This document shows, one piece after another, positions 43,824 through 52,613 of a DNA stretch of 64,000 bases. The position numbers were made by a program, and so were the translations under genes. Under the pieces are notes generated by a model. The model saw only the letters and a list, made by a program, of their open reading frames with translations. It made no database searches and had not been told where the DNA came from. Source of the stretch: JACVRW01 sp963803085 (GTDB lineage Bacteria; Actinomycetota; Thermoleophilia; Solirubrobacterales; Thermoleophilaceae); the NCBI GenBank assembly GCA_963803085.1, contig CAWDLE010000024.1, forward strand, positions 1-64,000, read 5' to 3'. Each line of letters begins with the position of its first letter. Position 1 is the first letter of the stretch.

Positions 43824-45050
43824 GTAGTCGATCGCCTGTTCCGGCGCGAGTCGGGACGGGCGGTCGCAACCCTGATCCGGATCCTCGGCGACTTCGACCT
43901 CGCGGAGGAGGCGGTGCAGGAGGCGTTCGCCACCGCGGTCGAACGCTGGCCGCGCGACGGAGTTCCGCCCAATCCCGGTGGCTGGATCGTGCGCACCGCG
44001 CGCAACAGCGCGATCGACCGCCTGCGCCGTGAGCGGCGCTACGCGGAGAAGCTGCGCGAGCTCGAGGCGCTGGGCGGCGGCGAGGAGTCCGACGAGGCGA
44101 TGGAAACTATCCCCGACGACCGGCTGCGGCTGTTCTTCACCTGCTGCCACCCGGCGCTCGCGCCCGAGGCGCGGGTGGCGCTCACGCTGCGGACCCTCGG
44201 CGGCCTCTCCACTCCGGAGGTGGCCCGCGCGTTCCTGACCGGCGAGACGGCGATGCAGCAGCGGCTCGTGAGGGCCAAGCGCAAGATCCAGACGGCGGGC
44301 ATCCGCTACGAGGTTCCGGAGGACCACCACCTCCCGGAGCGGCTGCGCTCGGTGCTGGCCTCGCTCTACCTGATCTTCAACGAGGGCTACCTGGCCACGA
44401 GCGCCGACATGCTCGTGAGGCGCGAGCTGTGCGACGAGGCCATCCGCCTCGGACGCGTGCTGGTGGAGCTGATGCCGGACGAGCCGGAGGCGCGCGGGCT
44501 GCTCGCGCTGATGCTGCTGAGCCACTCGCGCCGCGACGCCCGGGTGGACGAGAATGGCGACCTGGTGCTGCTCGAGGACCAGGACCGCTCGCTCTGGCAC
44601 CGTGACGAGCTGGAGCAGGGTCTGTTGCTGGCGGCGCGGGCCGACGACCGGCGGGGCGAGTACGGGCTCCAGGCCGCGATCGCCGCCGAGCACGCACGAG
44701 CCCCACGGGCGGATGACACGGACTGGCCGCGTATCGCGTCCCTGTACGAAGGCCTCACGGCAGTCAACCGCTCCGCGGTGGTCGAGCTGAACCGCGCGGT
44801 TGCGGTGGCCATGGCGGAGGGACCGGCCCGCGGCCTGCTGCTCCTCGACGAGCTCGAGGAGAGCGGCCGGCTGGGCGACTACCACCTCTTCCACTCGGCG
44901 CGCGGCGGGCTCCTGGGGCGGAGCGGGCGCCATCCCGAGGCCGCGGTGGCCTACGGACGCGCCCTCGAGCTGGCGACGAACCCGGTCGAGCGCCGCTTTC
45001 TCGAGCGGCGCCTAGCGGCGCACGCGAAGCGAGCGACGGACCAGGGCTGA
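43824..45050 (+). CDS. ECF42-type sigma factor with TPR tail, second copy
   Basis: About 408 residues of family homology, beginning VVDRLFRRESGRAVATLIRI at 43824. Region 2 (FDLAEEAVQEAFATAVERWP, GGWIVRTARNSAIDRLRR), region 4 (LSTPEVARAFLTGETAMQQR) and the long C-terminal helical/TPR region (LFNEGYLA, MPDEPEARGLLALMLLSHS) match the copy at 26482. No ATG, GTG or TTG stands at the conserved beginning; the only in-frame upstream start is a GTG at 43668, deep inside the DGPF gene. The coordinate marks the start of homology, not a proven start codon. Confidence 0.85.
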   Translation, partial: VVDRLFRRESGRAVATLIRILGDFDLAEEAVQEAFATAVERWPRDGVPPNPGGWIVRTARNSAIDRLRRERRYAEKLRELEALGGGEESDEAMETIPDDRLRLFFTCCHPALAPEARVALTLRTLGGLSTPEVARAFLTGETAMQQRLVRAKRKIQTAGIRYEVPEDHHLPERLRSVLASLYLIFNEGYLATSADMLVRRELCDEAIRLGRVLVELMPDEPEARGLLALMLLSHSRRDARVDENGDLVLLEDQDRSLWHRDELEQGLLLAARADDRRGEYGLQAAIAAEHARAPRADDTDWPRIASLYEGLTAVNRSAVVELNRAVAVAMAEGPARGLLLLDELEESGRLGDYHLFHSARGGLLGRSGRHPEAAVAYGRALELATNPVERRFLERRLAAHAKRATDQG

Positions 45051-45163
45051 GTGGTTGCCCGCGGCGTCGCGGGCACGCAGCCGGATCTGCACCCGCGGGC
45101 GGCGACCGGTTCGGCAAGGATGAGCAGCAGCAGGGTCAGGAACGCAACTGCGAGATATGGCAC
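45012..45163 (-). pseudogene. Remnant of a secreted beta-domain protein
   Basis: GTG at 45163 opens a signal-like segment (PYLAVAFLTLLLLILAEPVAA). After about residue 22 a neighbouring frame gives RVQIRLRARDAAGNHSALVR then RSLRVRR and stops at 45012, which looks like the last strand of an extracellular Ig/cadherin-like domain. The parts need a frame change to join, and the domain is mostly missing. Overlaps both neighbours. Low-confidence remnant. Confidence 0.3.
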
Positions 45164-46098
45164 TCGTGCGGGTCCTTGTCGTCGCGCCAGCGCATGAACT
45201 TCGCGCCGTGTCGTATGCGGTTACCGGTGATGTGGTCGAACCCGATCTCTACGACCAGCTCCGGACGGAGACCCTCCCAGACGAGCTCCTCCTCTGACTT
45301 CCAGCGGCTCGGCTCGCCCGCGCCGCGCTCGCCGGTTCGGTAGGGCTCGAGCAGGTCGATCAGCTCGCGTTTCTGCTTTGCGGTGAAGCCCGAGGTGTGG
45401 CCCACCACGTGAAGGTCGCCGTCGTCGTCGTACATCCCGAGGATGAGCGACCCGACGGTGCCCTCCTCCTTGCCGAAGCGGAAGGCCACCACCACGGCAT
45501 CAGCGGTGCGGATCCGCTTGATCTTGACCATGCCCTTGCGCTCCCCGGGCTGGTAGGGAGCATCGCCCTGCTTGGCGATCACGCCCTCGGACAGCCCCGT
45601 GAGCCACTCCCCGGCGGCGGCGTCGCGGTCGGGCGTCATCGGGCTCAGCTCCACGGGATCGGCCACCACGGCGGCGAGGCGCTCGCGCCGCTCGTCATAG
45701 GGGAGCGGGCACAGCACCTCGTCGCCCTCCGCCAGCAGGTCGAAGGCCACCAGCGAGGCGGGTGTCTCCTCGCGCAGCCGCTCCACCCGTGAGGCGGCCG
45801 GGTGGATGCGCTGGGAGAGCAGGTCGAACTCCTGGACGCCGTCGACCACGACCATCATCTCGCCGTCGAGCACCAGCCGCTCGTGCGGAAGCTCGAGCAC
45901 CTGCTCCACGATGTCCGGGAAGTAGCGGTTCATCGGCTTGCCGTTGCGGCTCTGGAGCTGGACGTCGTCGCCGTCGCGGAACACGATCGTCCGGAAGCCG
46001 TCGAACTTGGGCTCGTAGCGCCAGTCCTCGCCCTCGGGCAGCTCCTTCGCGGAACGCGCGAGCTGCGGCTTCAGCGGTGGCTTCAGCGGCAGGCTCAT
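45136..46098 (-). CDS. ATP-dependent DNA ligase (LigC/LigD-ligase type)
   Basis: 320 residues from ATG at 46098. The adenylated lysine is in WRYEPKFDGFRTIVF (KxDG), followed by LDGEMMVVVDG (motif III region), SEGVIAKQGDAPYQPGERKGMVKIKR (motifs IV-V) and an OB-fold with VVAFRFGKEEGTVGSLILGM and ELVVEIGFDHI. Size and lack of extra domains suit the LigC-type ligase of actinobacteria, used in non-replicative repair. No Ku or LigD polymerase gene is adjacent. Confidence 0.9.
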   Translation of the reverse strand: MSLPLKPPLKPQLARSAKELPEGEDWRYEPKFDGFRTIVFRDGDDVQLQSRNGKPMNRYFPDIVEQVLELPHERLVLDGEMMVVVDGVQEFDLLSQRIHPAASRVERLREETPASLVAFDLLAEGDEVLCPLPYDERRERLAAVVADPVELSPMTPDRDAAAGEWLTGLSEGVIAKQGDAPYQPGERKGMVKIKRIRTADAVVVAFRFGKEEGTVGSLILGMYDDDGDLHVVGHTSGFTAKQKRELIDLLEPYRTGERGAGEPSRWKSEEELVWEGLRPELVVEIGFDHITGNRIRHGAKFMRWRDDKDPHECHISQLRS

Positions 46099-46883
46099 CG
46101 GGGGGCGGCGCTCTTTCCGAGGATCCGCCGCAGCATGAAGTCGCCAAGCCGTGGTGAGATGCCGTTCACCACTCTCAGCGCCCGTACAACCGGCGGGTAG
46201 AAGAGCTCGCGGCGGTCGCTCTCCACTGCCTTCACCACCTGTTCCCCAAGGGGCCCGGCGGGGACGCGGCGGTCCATCCGGTACCAGTCCGGCATGTGGT
46301 CCAGCTCGTGGTCGTGCAGCGAGGTCTCGATCTCGCCCGGGTAGACCGTCGTGACCGACACGCCGCTGCCATGCAGCTCTTGGCGCAGCGCCTCGGCGAA
46401 GCCGCGCTGGGCGGCCTTGGTGCCGTTGTAGACGGCGGCCGACGGGAACCCGCGCACGCCGCCACCGGACGACACCACCACGATGTGGCCGCGGCCGCGC
46501 TCGAGCATTCGAGGGAGCGCCGCCCACACGGTGTGGATGGTCCCGAGCCAGTTCACGTCGTTCATCTGGCGCGCCTCGTCCAGCGGGAGCTGGGCGAACG
46601 GCCTGTAGTGGGTGATCCCGGCGTTGGCCACCAGTACGTCCACGTCGCCGAACTCCTCCACGGCGTTGGTCATCGAGTCGGGATCGGTCACGTCGCCTGG
46701 GATGGCTGCGTGGCCGCTTCCGGGCAGCTCGCCGGCCAGTTGCGCGAGCGGTTCGCTGCGCCGCGCCACCAGGCCGAGCGTGCAGCCGCGGGCGGCGAAC
46801 GCCCGGGCGATCGCCTCGCCGATTCCGCGCGAGGCGCCCGTCACGAGCACCCGAGTCCCAGGGCCGATCTCCACGGCGGCCAT
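46095..46883 (-). CDS. Short-chain dehydrogenase/reductase
   Basis: 262 residues from ATG at 46883. VLVTGASRGIGEAIARAF (TGxxxGIG), VANAGITHYRP (NAG), the serine of VVVSSGGGV and YNGTKAAQRG (YxxxK) are all present, and the C-terminal extension (FYPPVVRALRVVNGISPRL) is of the type seen in fatty-acyl or sterol SDRs. It overlaps the ligase start by 4 bases. Longer in-frame readings upstream are shadows. Confidence 0.88.
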   Translation of the reverse strand: MAAVEIGPGTRVLVTGASRGIGEAIARAFAARGCTLGLVARRSEPLAQLAGELPGSGHAAIPGDVTDPDSMTNAVEEFGDVDVLVANAGITHYRPFAQLPLDEARQMNDVNWLGTIHTVWAALPRMLERGRGHIVVVSSGGGVRGFPSAAVYNGTKAAQRGFAEALRQELHGSGVSVTTVYPGEIETSLHDHELDHMPDWYRMDRRVPAGPLGEQVVKAVESDRRELFYPPVVRALRVVNGISPRLGDFMLRRILGKSAAPR

Positions 46884-46955
46884 GCTAATGGCAGGCCCGC
46901 GCAGCGGGCCACGCCCGCTGCTTGGCGAACGGCCACCCCGGCTAGGATCCCTCGT

Positions 46956-47669
46956 ATGTCCCAGGAACAGGCCACCGTCGCCGAGGAGGAGTACCTCCAG
47001 ATCATCTACTGGCTCCAGGAGGCCGGGCTTCCGATCACGGGGGCCAACATCGCCCGCGCGATGCAGGTGTCCGCACCCACGGTCCACGAGATGATCGGCC
47101 GCCTCGAGGCCGATGGCTACGTGACCCGCGCTACCGACAAGTCGCTCGAGTTCACCGAGTCCGGCAAGGAGCACGCCGCGGGCATCGTGCGCCGTCACCG
47201 GCTGATCGAGCGCTTTCTCACCGACGTGTTCGACATCCCCTGGGATCAGGTCCACGAGGAGGCCGAGCGGCTCGAGCACTGGATGTCGCCGATGGTCGAG
47301 GAGCGCATGCTGAGGGCGATCGGCGACGCTAAGACCTGCCCGCACGGGCACCCGATCTTCGAGGGCGAGCGGGAGATGGGCGTGCCGCTCGCCGACGTGC
47401 AGGAGGGCGCGAGCGTGCGCGTGCTGCGTTTCGAGAACGAGGCCGAGGACCTGCTGCACTACCTGAAGGACACCGGCCTGAAGCCGGGGCTCGAGGGCGT
47501 GCTGGCCCGCGCTGGGGACGACGAGGTGGTGGTGGAGGCCGGCGAGGTGAAGCACGCGGTCACGCGCAGCGTCGCCGAGACCGTGTCGGTGGTGGCAGAC
47601 CCGTCGCCGCCGGCGCGCACCGCGCTGCCGGACCAGCTCGTGCTGGGCCGCGAGCGCTACGGGCGCTAG
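46956..47669 (+). CDS. DtxR/MntR-family metal-dependent regulator
   Basis: 237 residues from ATG at 46956. An N-terminal winged helix (EEEYLQIIYWLQE, ITGANIARAMQVSAPTVHEM) is followed by the metal-binding/dimerisation domain (GIVRRHRLIERFLTDVFDIP, EAERLEHWMSPMVEERMLRA, TCPHGHPIFEG) and a C-terminal FeoA/SH3-like domain. His, Glu, Cys and His ligands are in the expected places. Likely senses iron or manganese; the ferritin-like genes of this window are possible targets, but no binding site was identified. Confidence 0.9.
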   Translation: MSQEQATVAEEEYLQIIYWLQEAGLPITGANIARAMQVSAPTVHEMIGRLEADGYVTRATDKSLEFTESGKEHAAGIVRRHRLIERFLTDVFDIPWDQVHEEAERLEHWMSPMVEERMLRAIGDAKTCPHGHPIFEGEREMGVPLADVQEGASVRVLRFENEAEDLLHYLKDTGLKPGLEGVLARAGDDEVVVEAGEVKHAVTRSVAETVSVVADPSPPARTALPDQLVLGRERYGR

Positions 47670-47681
47670 GCCGGGCTGCTC

Positions 47682-49322
47682 CTAGCGGTTAGCCGATACG
47701 AGCAGCGAGCCGGAGTCGAACATCCCGTCTCCGCCCCCGGCATCGATGCCACCGCCGATCGCCTGCAGGCCGCCGCTCGCCGGCAGCTCGAAGGTCGTCG
47801 GGGTCACGCCCAACAGCGACGGACCCACCATGCCGGGAACGGGCGGGGGGTCGTACGGCGGGTCGCTGTCGTCAGGCGGGCAGTCGATACTCGCGCTGGT
47901 CTCCGGGAAGGCCGACCACGTGACCTGGAGGTTGCCGCTCGGCAGTCGCTCGATATCGACCGTAAAGGTCCCGGCGGTGTTCACGGGCGTGTGCATGACG
48001 CACTCGCTCAGAGCGGTGAACGCGAGGTCCGAGTACAGCGCCGGCGCCGTGCCCCTCCAGCGCGTCGTGCTTCCGGCCACGGCTCTGGTGGGAACGGAGA
48101 ACTTGAGCGTCCCGAACGACTGATAGGCCGCAGTGATCGTGCGGCTGTTGATCTCGACGAAGACGGTATAGCCGCACGGACTCTTCTCGATCCGGTCGAG
48201 CGTGACCTTGCGCAGATATTCGAGCGATGCAAGCGTCAGCACGTTCGTCGCGATGCTGGTGGCCGCCATCGCCTTGACGTTGTCGACCGTCCTGAGATCG
48301 CTGATGGGGAACCCGCGTCCGTAGCGCCAGGAGCCATGCGGGCCAAAGACGCCGCCGCTGTTGGGGTCGAGGTGCCCCACGTCGCGGTCCAGCGCCGCGC
48401 CAGTCCTGCCGGCCGGCGCGTCGAGGATGCCGTCCGTGCCGAAGCCGCTCCCGGAAATCCGGCCGCGGTATGTCTCGGTCGAGTTACCGCTACCGCCTGT
48501 CTGGAACGTCGTTTGGACGTCGACGTCGTTGATCGCGCTGACCTTGCCGTCCGCTCCGACCTCGGCCGTATACGTCGTATTGACGTCGGCGCTGAGCTTG
48601 ACCTCGATAGCTGGACCGCCGCTGCGCTCCACGGTCACGGTGATGGAGCCCTTGCCGCGCAACTTGCCCGGGACGGCGCCCTTCTGATTGGGACAGGTTG
48701 CGGCCACGTCCTCGAAGCTGACATCAACCTTTGCGCGGGCGCCCGTCACGTCAGCCGGCAACTTGTCCTTGAGTTCGCTGCCGAACTTCACGACGTCCTC
48801 GCGCGTCACCTTCATCTCCGCCGAGGCGGTGGCCCTGAAGCCGCTCCGATCGCCCTCGACTTTCTCAAGGTTGAATGTCGCCTTGCCGTCAGCGCCGCCC
48901 GCAGAGAACGTCTGTGTCTCGGTCGCCGCTCCAGCCGTCGGTCGCCACGCCCTGAGGGCGACCTTCATCAGGCGATCTGCGCGGCGCCGGCCGAGCGCGC
49001 GTTCGAGTCTTGTGAAGGCCTTCGGATTGATGTCGGCGACCGAATCGAGCACGTCCGCGACTTGCCCGATCTGTTTGGTCGGCGTCTGCGCCGGCCGTCG
49101 CAGGTTCGACCGCTTGACGTCTCTGCAGCGCAGCCGCCCGCGCCTGTCGCGCTTGAGCACCGCCTTGCGTCCACGCTTCGTCACGATGGGCGTGGTGCCC
49201 GGCGGGCATTGCGCCGCAGCCGGCTTGCGCTTCTTGGCCGCGCTTGCTTCCTGCACCGCGACGTCGCCGCCCGCGATGAGCATCACGCAGAGGACCACCG
49301 CGGCGAGAGCCAGAGCTCGCAT
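47682..49322 (-). CDS. Large secreted protein of unknown function
   Basis: 546 residues from ATG at 49322 (a start 7 codons earlier is possible). A signal peptide (MRALALAAVVLCVMLIAGG) is followed by a basic stretch with a CPPGTTPIVTKRGRKAVLKR motif and Arg-rich linker (a pattern seen in other exported proteins of Thermoleophilia-type genomes), a helical pair and then beta-rich domains (KATFNLEKVEGDRSGFRATA, GSITVTVERSGGPAIEVKLS). The C-terminal part holds a Pro-rich linker. No domain is recognised. Four cysteines could form disulfides. Confidence 0.7.
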   Translation of the reverse strand: MRALALAAVVLCVMLIAGGDVAVQEASAAKKRKPAAAQCPPGTTPIVTKRGRKAVLKRDRRGRLRCRDVKRSNLRRPAQTPTKQIGQVADVLDSVADINPKAFTRLERALGRRRADRLMKVALRAWRPTAGAATETQTFSAGGADGKATFNLEKVEGDRSGFRATASAEMKVTREDVVKFGSELKDKLPADVTGARAKVDVSFEDVAATCPNQKGAVPGKLRGKGSITVTVERSGGPAIEVKLSADVNTTYTAEVGADGKVSAINDVDVQTTFQTGGSGNSTETYRGRISGSGFGTDGILDAPAGRTGAALDRDVGHLDPNSGGVFGPHGSWRYGRGFPISDLRTVDNVKAMAATSIATNVLTLASLEYLRKVTLDRIEKSPCGYTVFVEINSRTITAAYQSFGTLKFSVPTRAVAGSTTRWRGTAPALYSDLAFTALSECVMHTPVNTAGTFTVDIERLPSGNLQVTWSAFPETSASIDCPPDDSDPPYDPPPVPGMVGPSLLGVTPTTFELPASGGLQAIGGGIDAGGGDGMFDSGSLLVSANR

Positions 49323-49384
49323 AGCCTCCAACCTTCGGGGCATACGGCGCGAAGCGCATCAGGCAAACCACGGAAGATCGGTCA

Positions 49385-50647
49385 CTAGGCCGGCTGCTTC
49401 TGCTGCTCCAGACCGCGGCGAAGCGGCCCTGCCACGGCCAGGCCGGTCACGGCCAGCAGTACCCCTGCCACGGCCCACGCCGTCGCGGTGCCCTCCGCGG
49501 CGGCGAGAGCGCCCACGCTCAGGTTGGCCACGAGCGCCCCGCCTTGCGCGGCGAGCGATTCGCCTGAGATGAGCGTGGCGCGGGCCTCCGATCCCACCGC
49601 CTCGTTCAACAGCTCCACGTGCATCGGCTCGACGAACCCATAGCTCAGGTAGGTGGCGAGATACAGCGCCACGAACACGAGCGGCGCATCGGGCTCGCCC
49701 AGCAGGGCGGTGGACACGGCCACGAGCCCGAGGGCGGCGAGGTAGCCGCCGCGCAGACCCAGCCTGCCGCGCAGCCGCGGGCTCAAGGCGGCGCCGATAG
49801 CTACCGCGAGCATCGATCCCGCCGCCACGGCGCCGAACTCGAAGCCGTGGCCTGCGCCGCCCCCGATTTCCTCGGCGAGATGCGGCTGCCACAGGAGCTC
49901 GACAGCGGTCATCGCGAAGCCGAACGCCACCGCCGTGGCGAATATCACTCGCACGGTGATCGAAGCGGCGATTTCGGACCGCGCGGTGGCGAAGACCATG
50001 CGCATCCGCCGCGCGGCGCTGTGCCCCGCGTCCTGGAGGTGCGCCGCATGAGCAGGCTCGTGCACGAGCGCGGCCACCGCCGCCAGGTACACGAGCGCGG
50101 CCGCGGCGCCCACGAGCGCGGTCAGCCCGTAGCCGGCGAGCGCGCCGTCGGCCACGTCTGAGGGGTCGGCGAGCGAGACGAGCGCGCCGCCGACCAGCGC
50201 GCCGAGCCCCAAAGCGATCGCCTCGGCGGCAGTCCCGCGTGAGAGGCCCCGTGCGAGCGGCGCGACCGGGTCGAGCGCCCGCAGCGAATCCACGTACCAC
50301 GCCTCGAGCGCCCCCGAAATGAGCGCGCGGCCAGTGCCAAGCGCGGCCACGGACGCCATGAAGGCGGGCACGCTCTGAGCTACCGCGAACGTCCCGAGGC
50401 TCGCGGCCGTAAGGGCGGCGCCCACCAGCAGAACCCTTCGTCGCCCGAAGGTGTCGGCAAGCGCGCCACTCGGCACCTCCAGCACGATCAGCACGGCGCT
50501 GTGGACGGCGAACACGGCCCCCACCGCCCCGAGATCGAGGCCGCGTGCCACCGGCGTGAGGATCAGGAACGGAAGAACCAGTCCCACGGGCAGCCAGCGC
50601 AGCCCCCGGAGAAGGATGAAGTTCCGGGTCAGCCGCTCGCTGCTCAT
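49385..50647 (-). CDS. MFS transporter
   Basis: 420 residues with about 12 hydrophobic helices. Motif A is GALADTFGRRRVLLVGA, and the first helices (LLRGLRWLPVGLVLPFLILT) are typical of Major Facilitator proteins. Charged loops between helices 6 and 7 (ARRMRMVFATARSEIAA) fit a central cytoplasmic loop. Substrate unknown. Six bases separate it from the next membrane-protein gene. Confidence 0.85.
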   Translation of the reverse strand: MSSERLTRNFILLRGLRWLPVGLVLPFLILTPVARGLDLGAVGAVFAVHSAVLIVLEVPSGALADTFGRRRVLLVGAALTAASLGTFAVAQSVPAFMASVAALGTGRALISGALEAWYVDSLRALDPVAPLARGLSRGTAAEAIALGLGALVGGALVSLADPSDVADGALAGYGLTALVGAAAALVYLAAVAALVHEPAHAAHLQDAGHSAARRMRMVFATARSEIAASITVRVIFATAVAFGFAMTAVELLWQPHLAEEIGGGAGHGFEFGAVAAGSMLAVAIGAALSPRLRGRLGLRGGYLAALGLVAVSTALLGEPDAPLVFVALYLATYLSYGFVEPMHVELLNEAVGSEARATLISGESLAAQGGALVANLSVGALAAAEGTATAWAVAGVLLAVTGLAVAGPLRRGLEQQKQPA

Positions 50648-50653
50648 GGGCGC

Positions 50654-51391
50654 TCAGTACGTGAGTGGCGTTCGCCGTGTGAGCAGGTCGTAGTAGAGGA
50701 AGGTGGAGTAGAGCGCCACGAATGGAGTGGTCACCGACGTGGCGAGGATCGTCCCGACCAGCGCCCACACGGCCTGGTCCGTGCTTGCGGCGATCGCGTT
50801 GAACGGCGCCAGCAGAAGCAGGGCGGGAATCGCCACGGCTACGTTCGCCAGCACCACGAGGCCGAGCGTGCGCCACCAGGAGCCCTGGACGATCTCGCTC
50901 GAGCGGCTGAGAGCGGCGGGTCCCCTCGCGCCCTCGATCACCACGGCCTGTGGCACGAAGTACCAGCGGATGAGCAGGTAGACGCCCGGTACGAACAGCG
51001 CGACGAAGCCGAGGGCGATCCCGATCGCCGCCAGCAGCACGGCGCCGAACAAGGGCGTGAAGGCCTCGAAGCCCGCCACGAAGACCTGCCCGGCCGACGG
51101 CCGCTGGCCCTCCGCGATCGACTGCAGCGCGTAGATCGAGATCGCCGTGATGATCGGCGTCACGACCAGGAACCCGACCACGCTCGGCGCGATCGATTCC
51201 GCCAGCGGCGGCGACTCGTCGTACGAGCTCGTGAGCATCTCGAGCCCGATCCCCTCGACGATGATCTCGACGGGGATCACCACGGCGGCCGAGAGCAGGA
51301 TGAACAGCCACGCGTGAGAGATGAAGACGCGCAGGGAGTCGCCGAAGAGACCTCCCACGTCGCGCGGCTGCTGGAGCTGCAGCTGATTCAC
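50654..51391 (-). CDS. Polytopic membrane protein (YciC/DUF975-like)
   Basis: 245 residues with five to six hydrophobic helices (about 28-50, 70-95, 110-140, 180-205, 215-240). DVGGLFGDSLRVFISHAWLF, LFVPGVYLLIRWYFVPQAVV and ALSRSSEIVQGSWWRTLGLV are typical of the glycerophosphoryl-diester-phosphodiesterase membrane-domain/YciC-like families. Function unknown. Overlaps the aminotransferase stop by 4 bases. Confidence 0.75.
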   Translation of the reverse strand: MNQLQLQQPRDVGGLFGDSLRVFISHAWLFILLSAAVVIPVEIIVEGIGLEMLTSSYDESPPLAESIAPSVVGFLVVTPIITAISIYALQSIAEGQRPSAGQVFVAGFEAFTPLFGAVLLAAIGIALGFVALFVPGVYLLIRWYFVPQAVVIEGARGPAALSRSSEIVQGSWWRTLGLVVLANVAVAIPALLLLAPFNAIAASTDQAVWALVGTILATSVTTPFVALYSTFLYYDLLTRRTPLTY

Positions 51392-52493
51392 GCGGCCGCG
51401 CCGGCCAGCTCGCGATAGGCGTCAGCCACGCGGGCGATGCCCTCCTCGATCTGGTCGGGGGGAACGGCGGAGTACGCGATCCGAAGGGAGCTCTCGCCGC
51501 CCTTGATCAGGAAATCCGTGCCCTTCACGAAGATCACGCCGCGTTCGCGCGAGGCCGCCTCGAGCCGCGCCACGTCACTGCCCTCGGGCAGGTCCACCCA
51601 GAGGAAGTAGCCGCCCTCGGGCGTCACGAAGCGAGCGTCAGGAAGGTGCCGCTGGAGGGCCTCCGCGGTGGCGTCGCGGCGCTCGCGGAGAGCTGCCTTC
51701 ACGGTCTCGATCGAGCGCTCGATGGCGCCCGAGTGGCAGAACTCGGCGACGATCGACTGGGCCACCATGTTCGGTGAGATGTACGTGTTCGTTGCGGTCT
51801 TGCGGATCCTGCGCGATCAGCGTCCGCCGGGCCCACCAGGTAGCCCACGCGGATGCCCGGGCAGACCGTCTTCGAGAACGACGACGCATAGATGACCTTG
51901 TCCGCCTGATCCATGGACAGCATCGTGGGCAGCGACTCGCCCTCGAAGCGCAGCTCCACGTACGGGTCGTCCTCGAAGATCGCGAAGCCGTACTCGGAGG
52001 CGAGCTCGAGCAACCGCTCGCGCTTCTCCAGGGACAGCGTGCAGCCGGCCGGGTTCTGGAAGTTGGGGATGATGTGGGCGAGCGTCGGCCGCGCGCCCTC
52101 CTTCAGCGCAACCTCGAGCGCCTCCACGTCGATGCCGTCGGGCTCGAGCGGTATGGCGAGCAGCTCGGCGCCGAGCTCGCGCAGCGACAGCAGCGTGCGG
52201 TCATAGGTGGGCGCCTCGACCACCACAAGGTCGCCGGGCGCCACCAGTTCCTGGAACAGGAACGCGTCGGCCTGCATGGACCCATTGGTGGCCATCGTCC
52301 TGTCCGGCTCGACGCCGTGCTTCGCGGCGATCCACTCGAGCAGGTGTGGATAGCCCGCCGAGGTGCCGTAGGCGAACGTCCCCGCCGGATCGCGCTCGAA
52401 CGCGCTCTGAGCGGCAGCCTTCAGGTCATCGACGGCGATGATGTCGAGCGAAGGCGCGCCCCGAGCGAGCGAGATGTTGGTGAGCTCGGCCAC
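51388..52493 (-). pseudogene. PLP-dependent aminotransferase (2-aminoadipate type), frameshifted
   Basis: The first frame (52493 to about 51830) encodes a class I/II aminotransferase: AGTFAYGTSAGYPHLLEWIA, NGSMQADAFLFQELVAPGD, VVEAPTYDRTLL, IPNFQNPAGCTLS and the PLP-lysine region VIYASSFSKTVCPGIRVGYL. The C-terminal half continues in another frame (MVAQSIVAEFCHSGAIERSI, GGYFLWVDLPEG, SLRIAYSAVPPDQIEEGI) to 51388. Two small indels between 51810 and 51826 are enough to join them. This fold 1 MocR-like aminotransferase family acts on aromatic or 2-aminoadipate substrates. Confidence 0.85.
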
Positions 52494-52531
52494 GAGGCAG
52501 CACGATACCGGGGCACTAAATGGGAGGGACT

Positions 52532-52570
52532 GTCCTGCCTGGACTACCTATGCGGTAGTCAATCCAGGAC
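52532..52570 (-). terminator. Imperfect hairpin after sucD
   Basis: GTCCTGCCTGGACTACC pairs with GGTAGTCAATCCAGGAC around a 5-base loop (14 of 17 pairs). Placed 44 bases past the sucD stop on the minus strand and upstream of the aminotransferase start, so it probably ends the sucCD transcript. Confidence 0.5.
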
Positions 52571-52613
52571 GGTTGCGACCCGCAGCCCCTTCACCGCTGC
52601 AGTAAGCGCGGCG

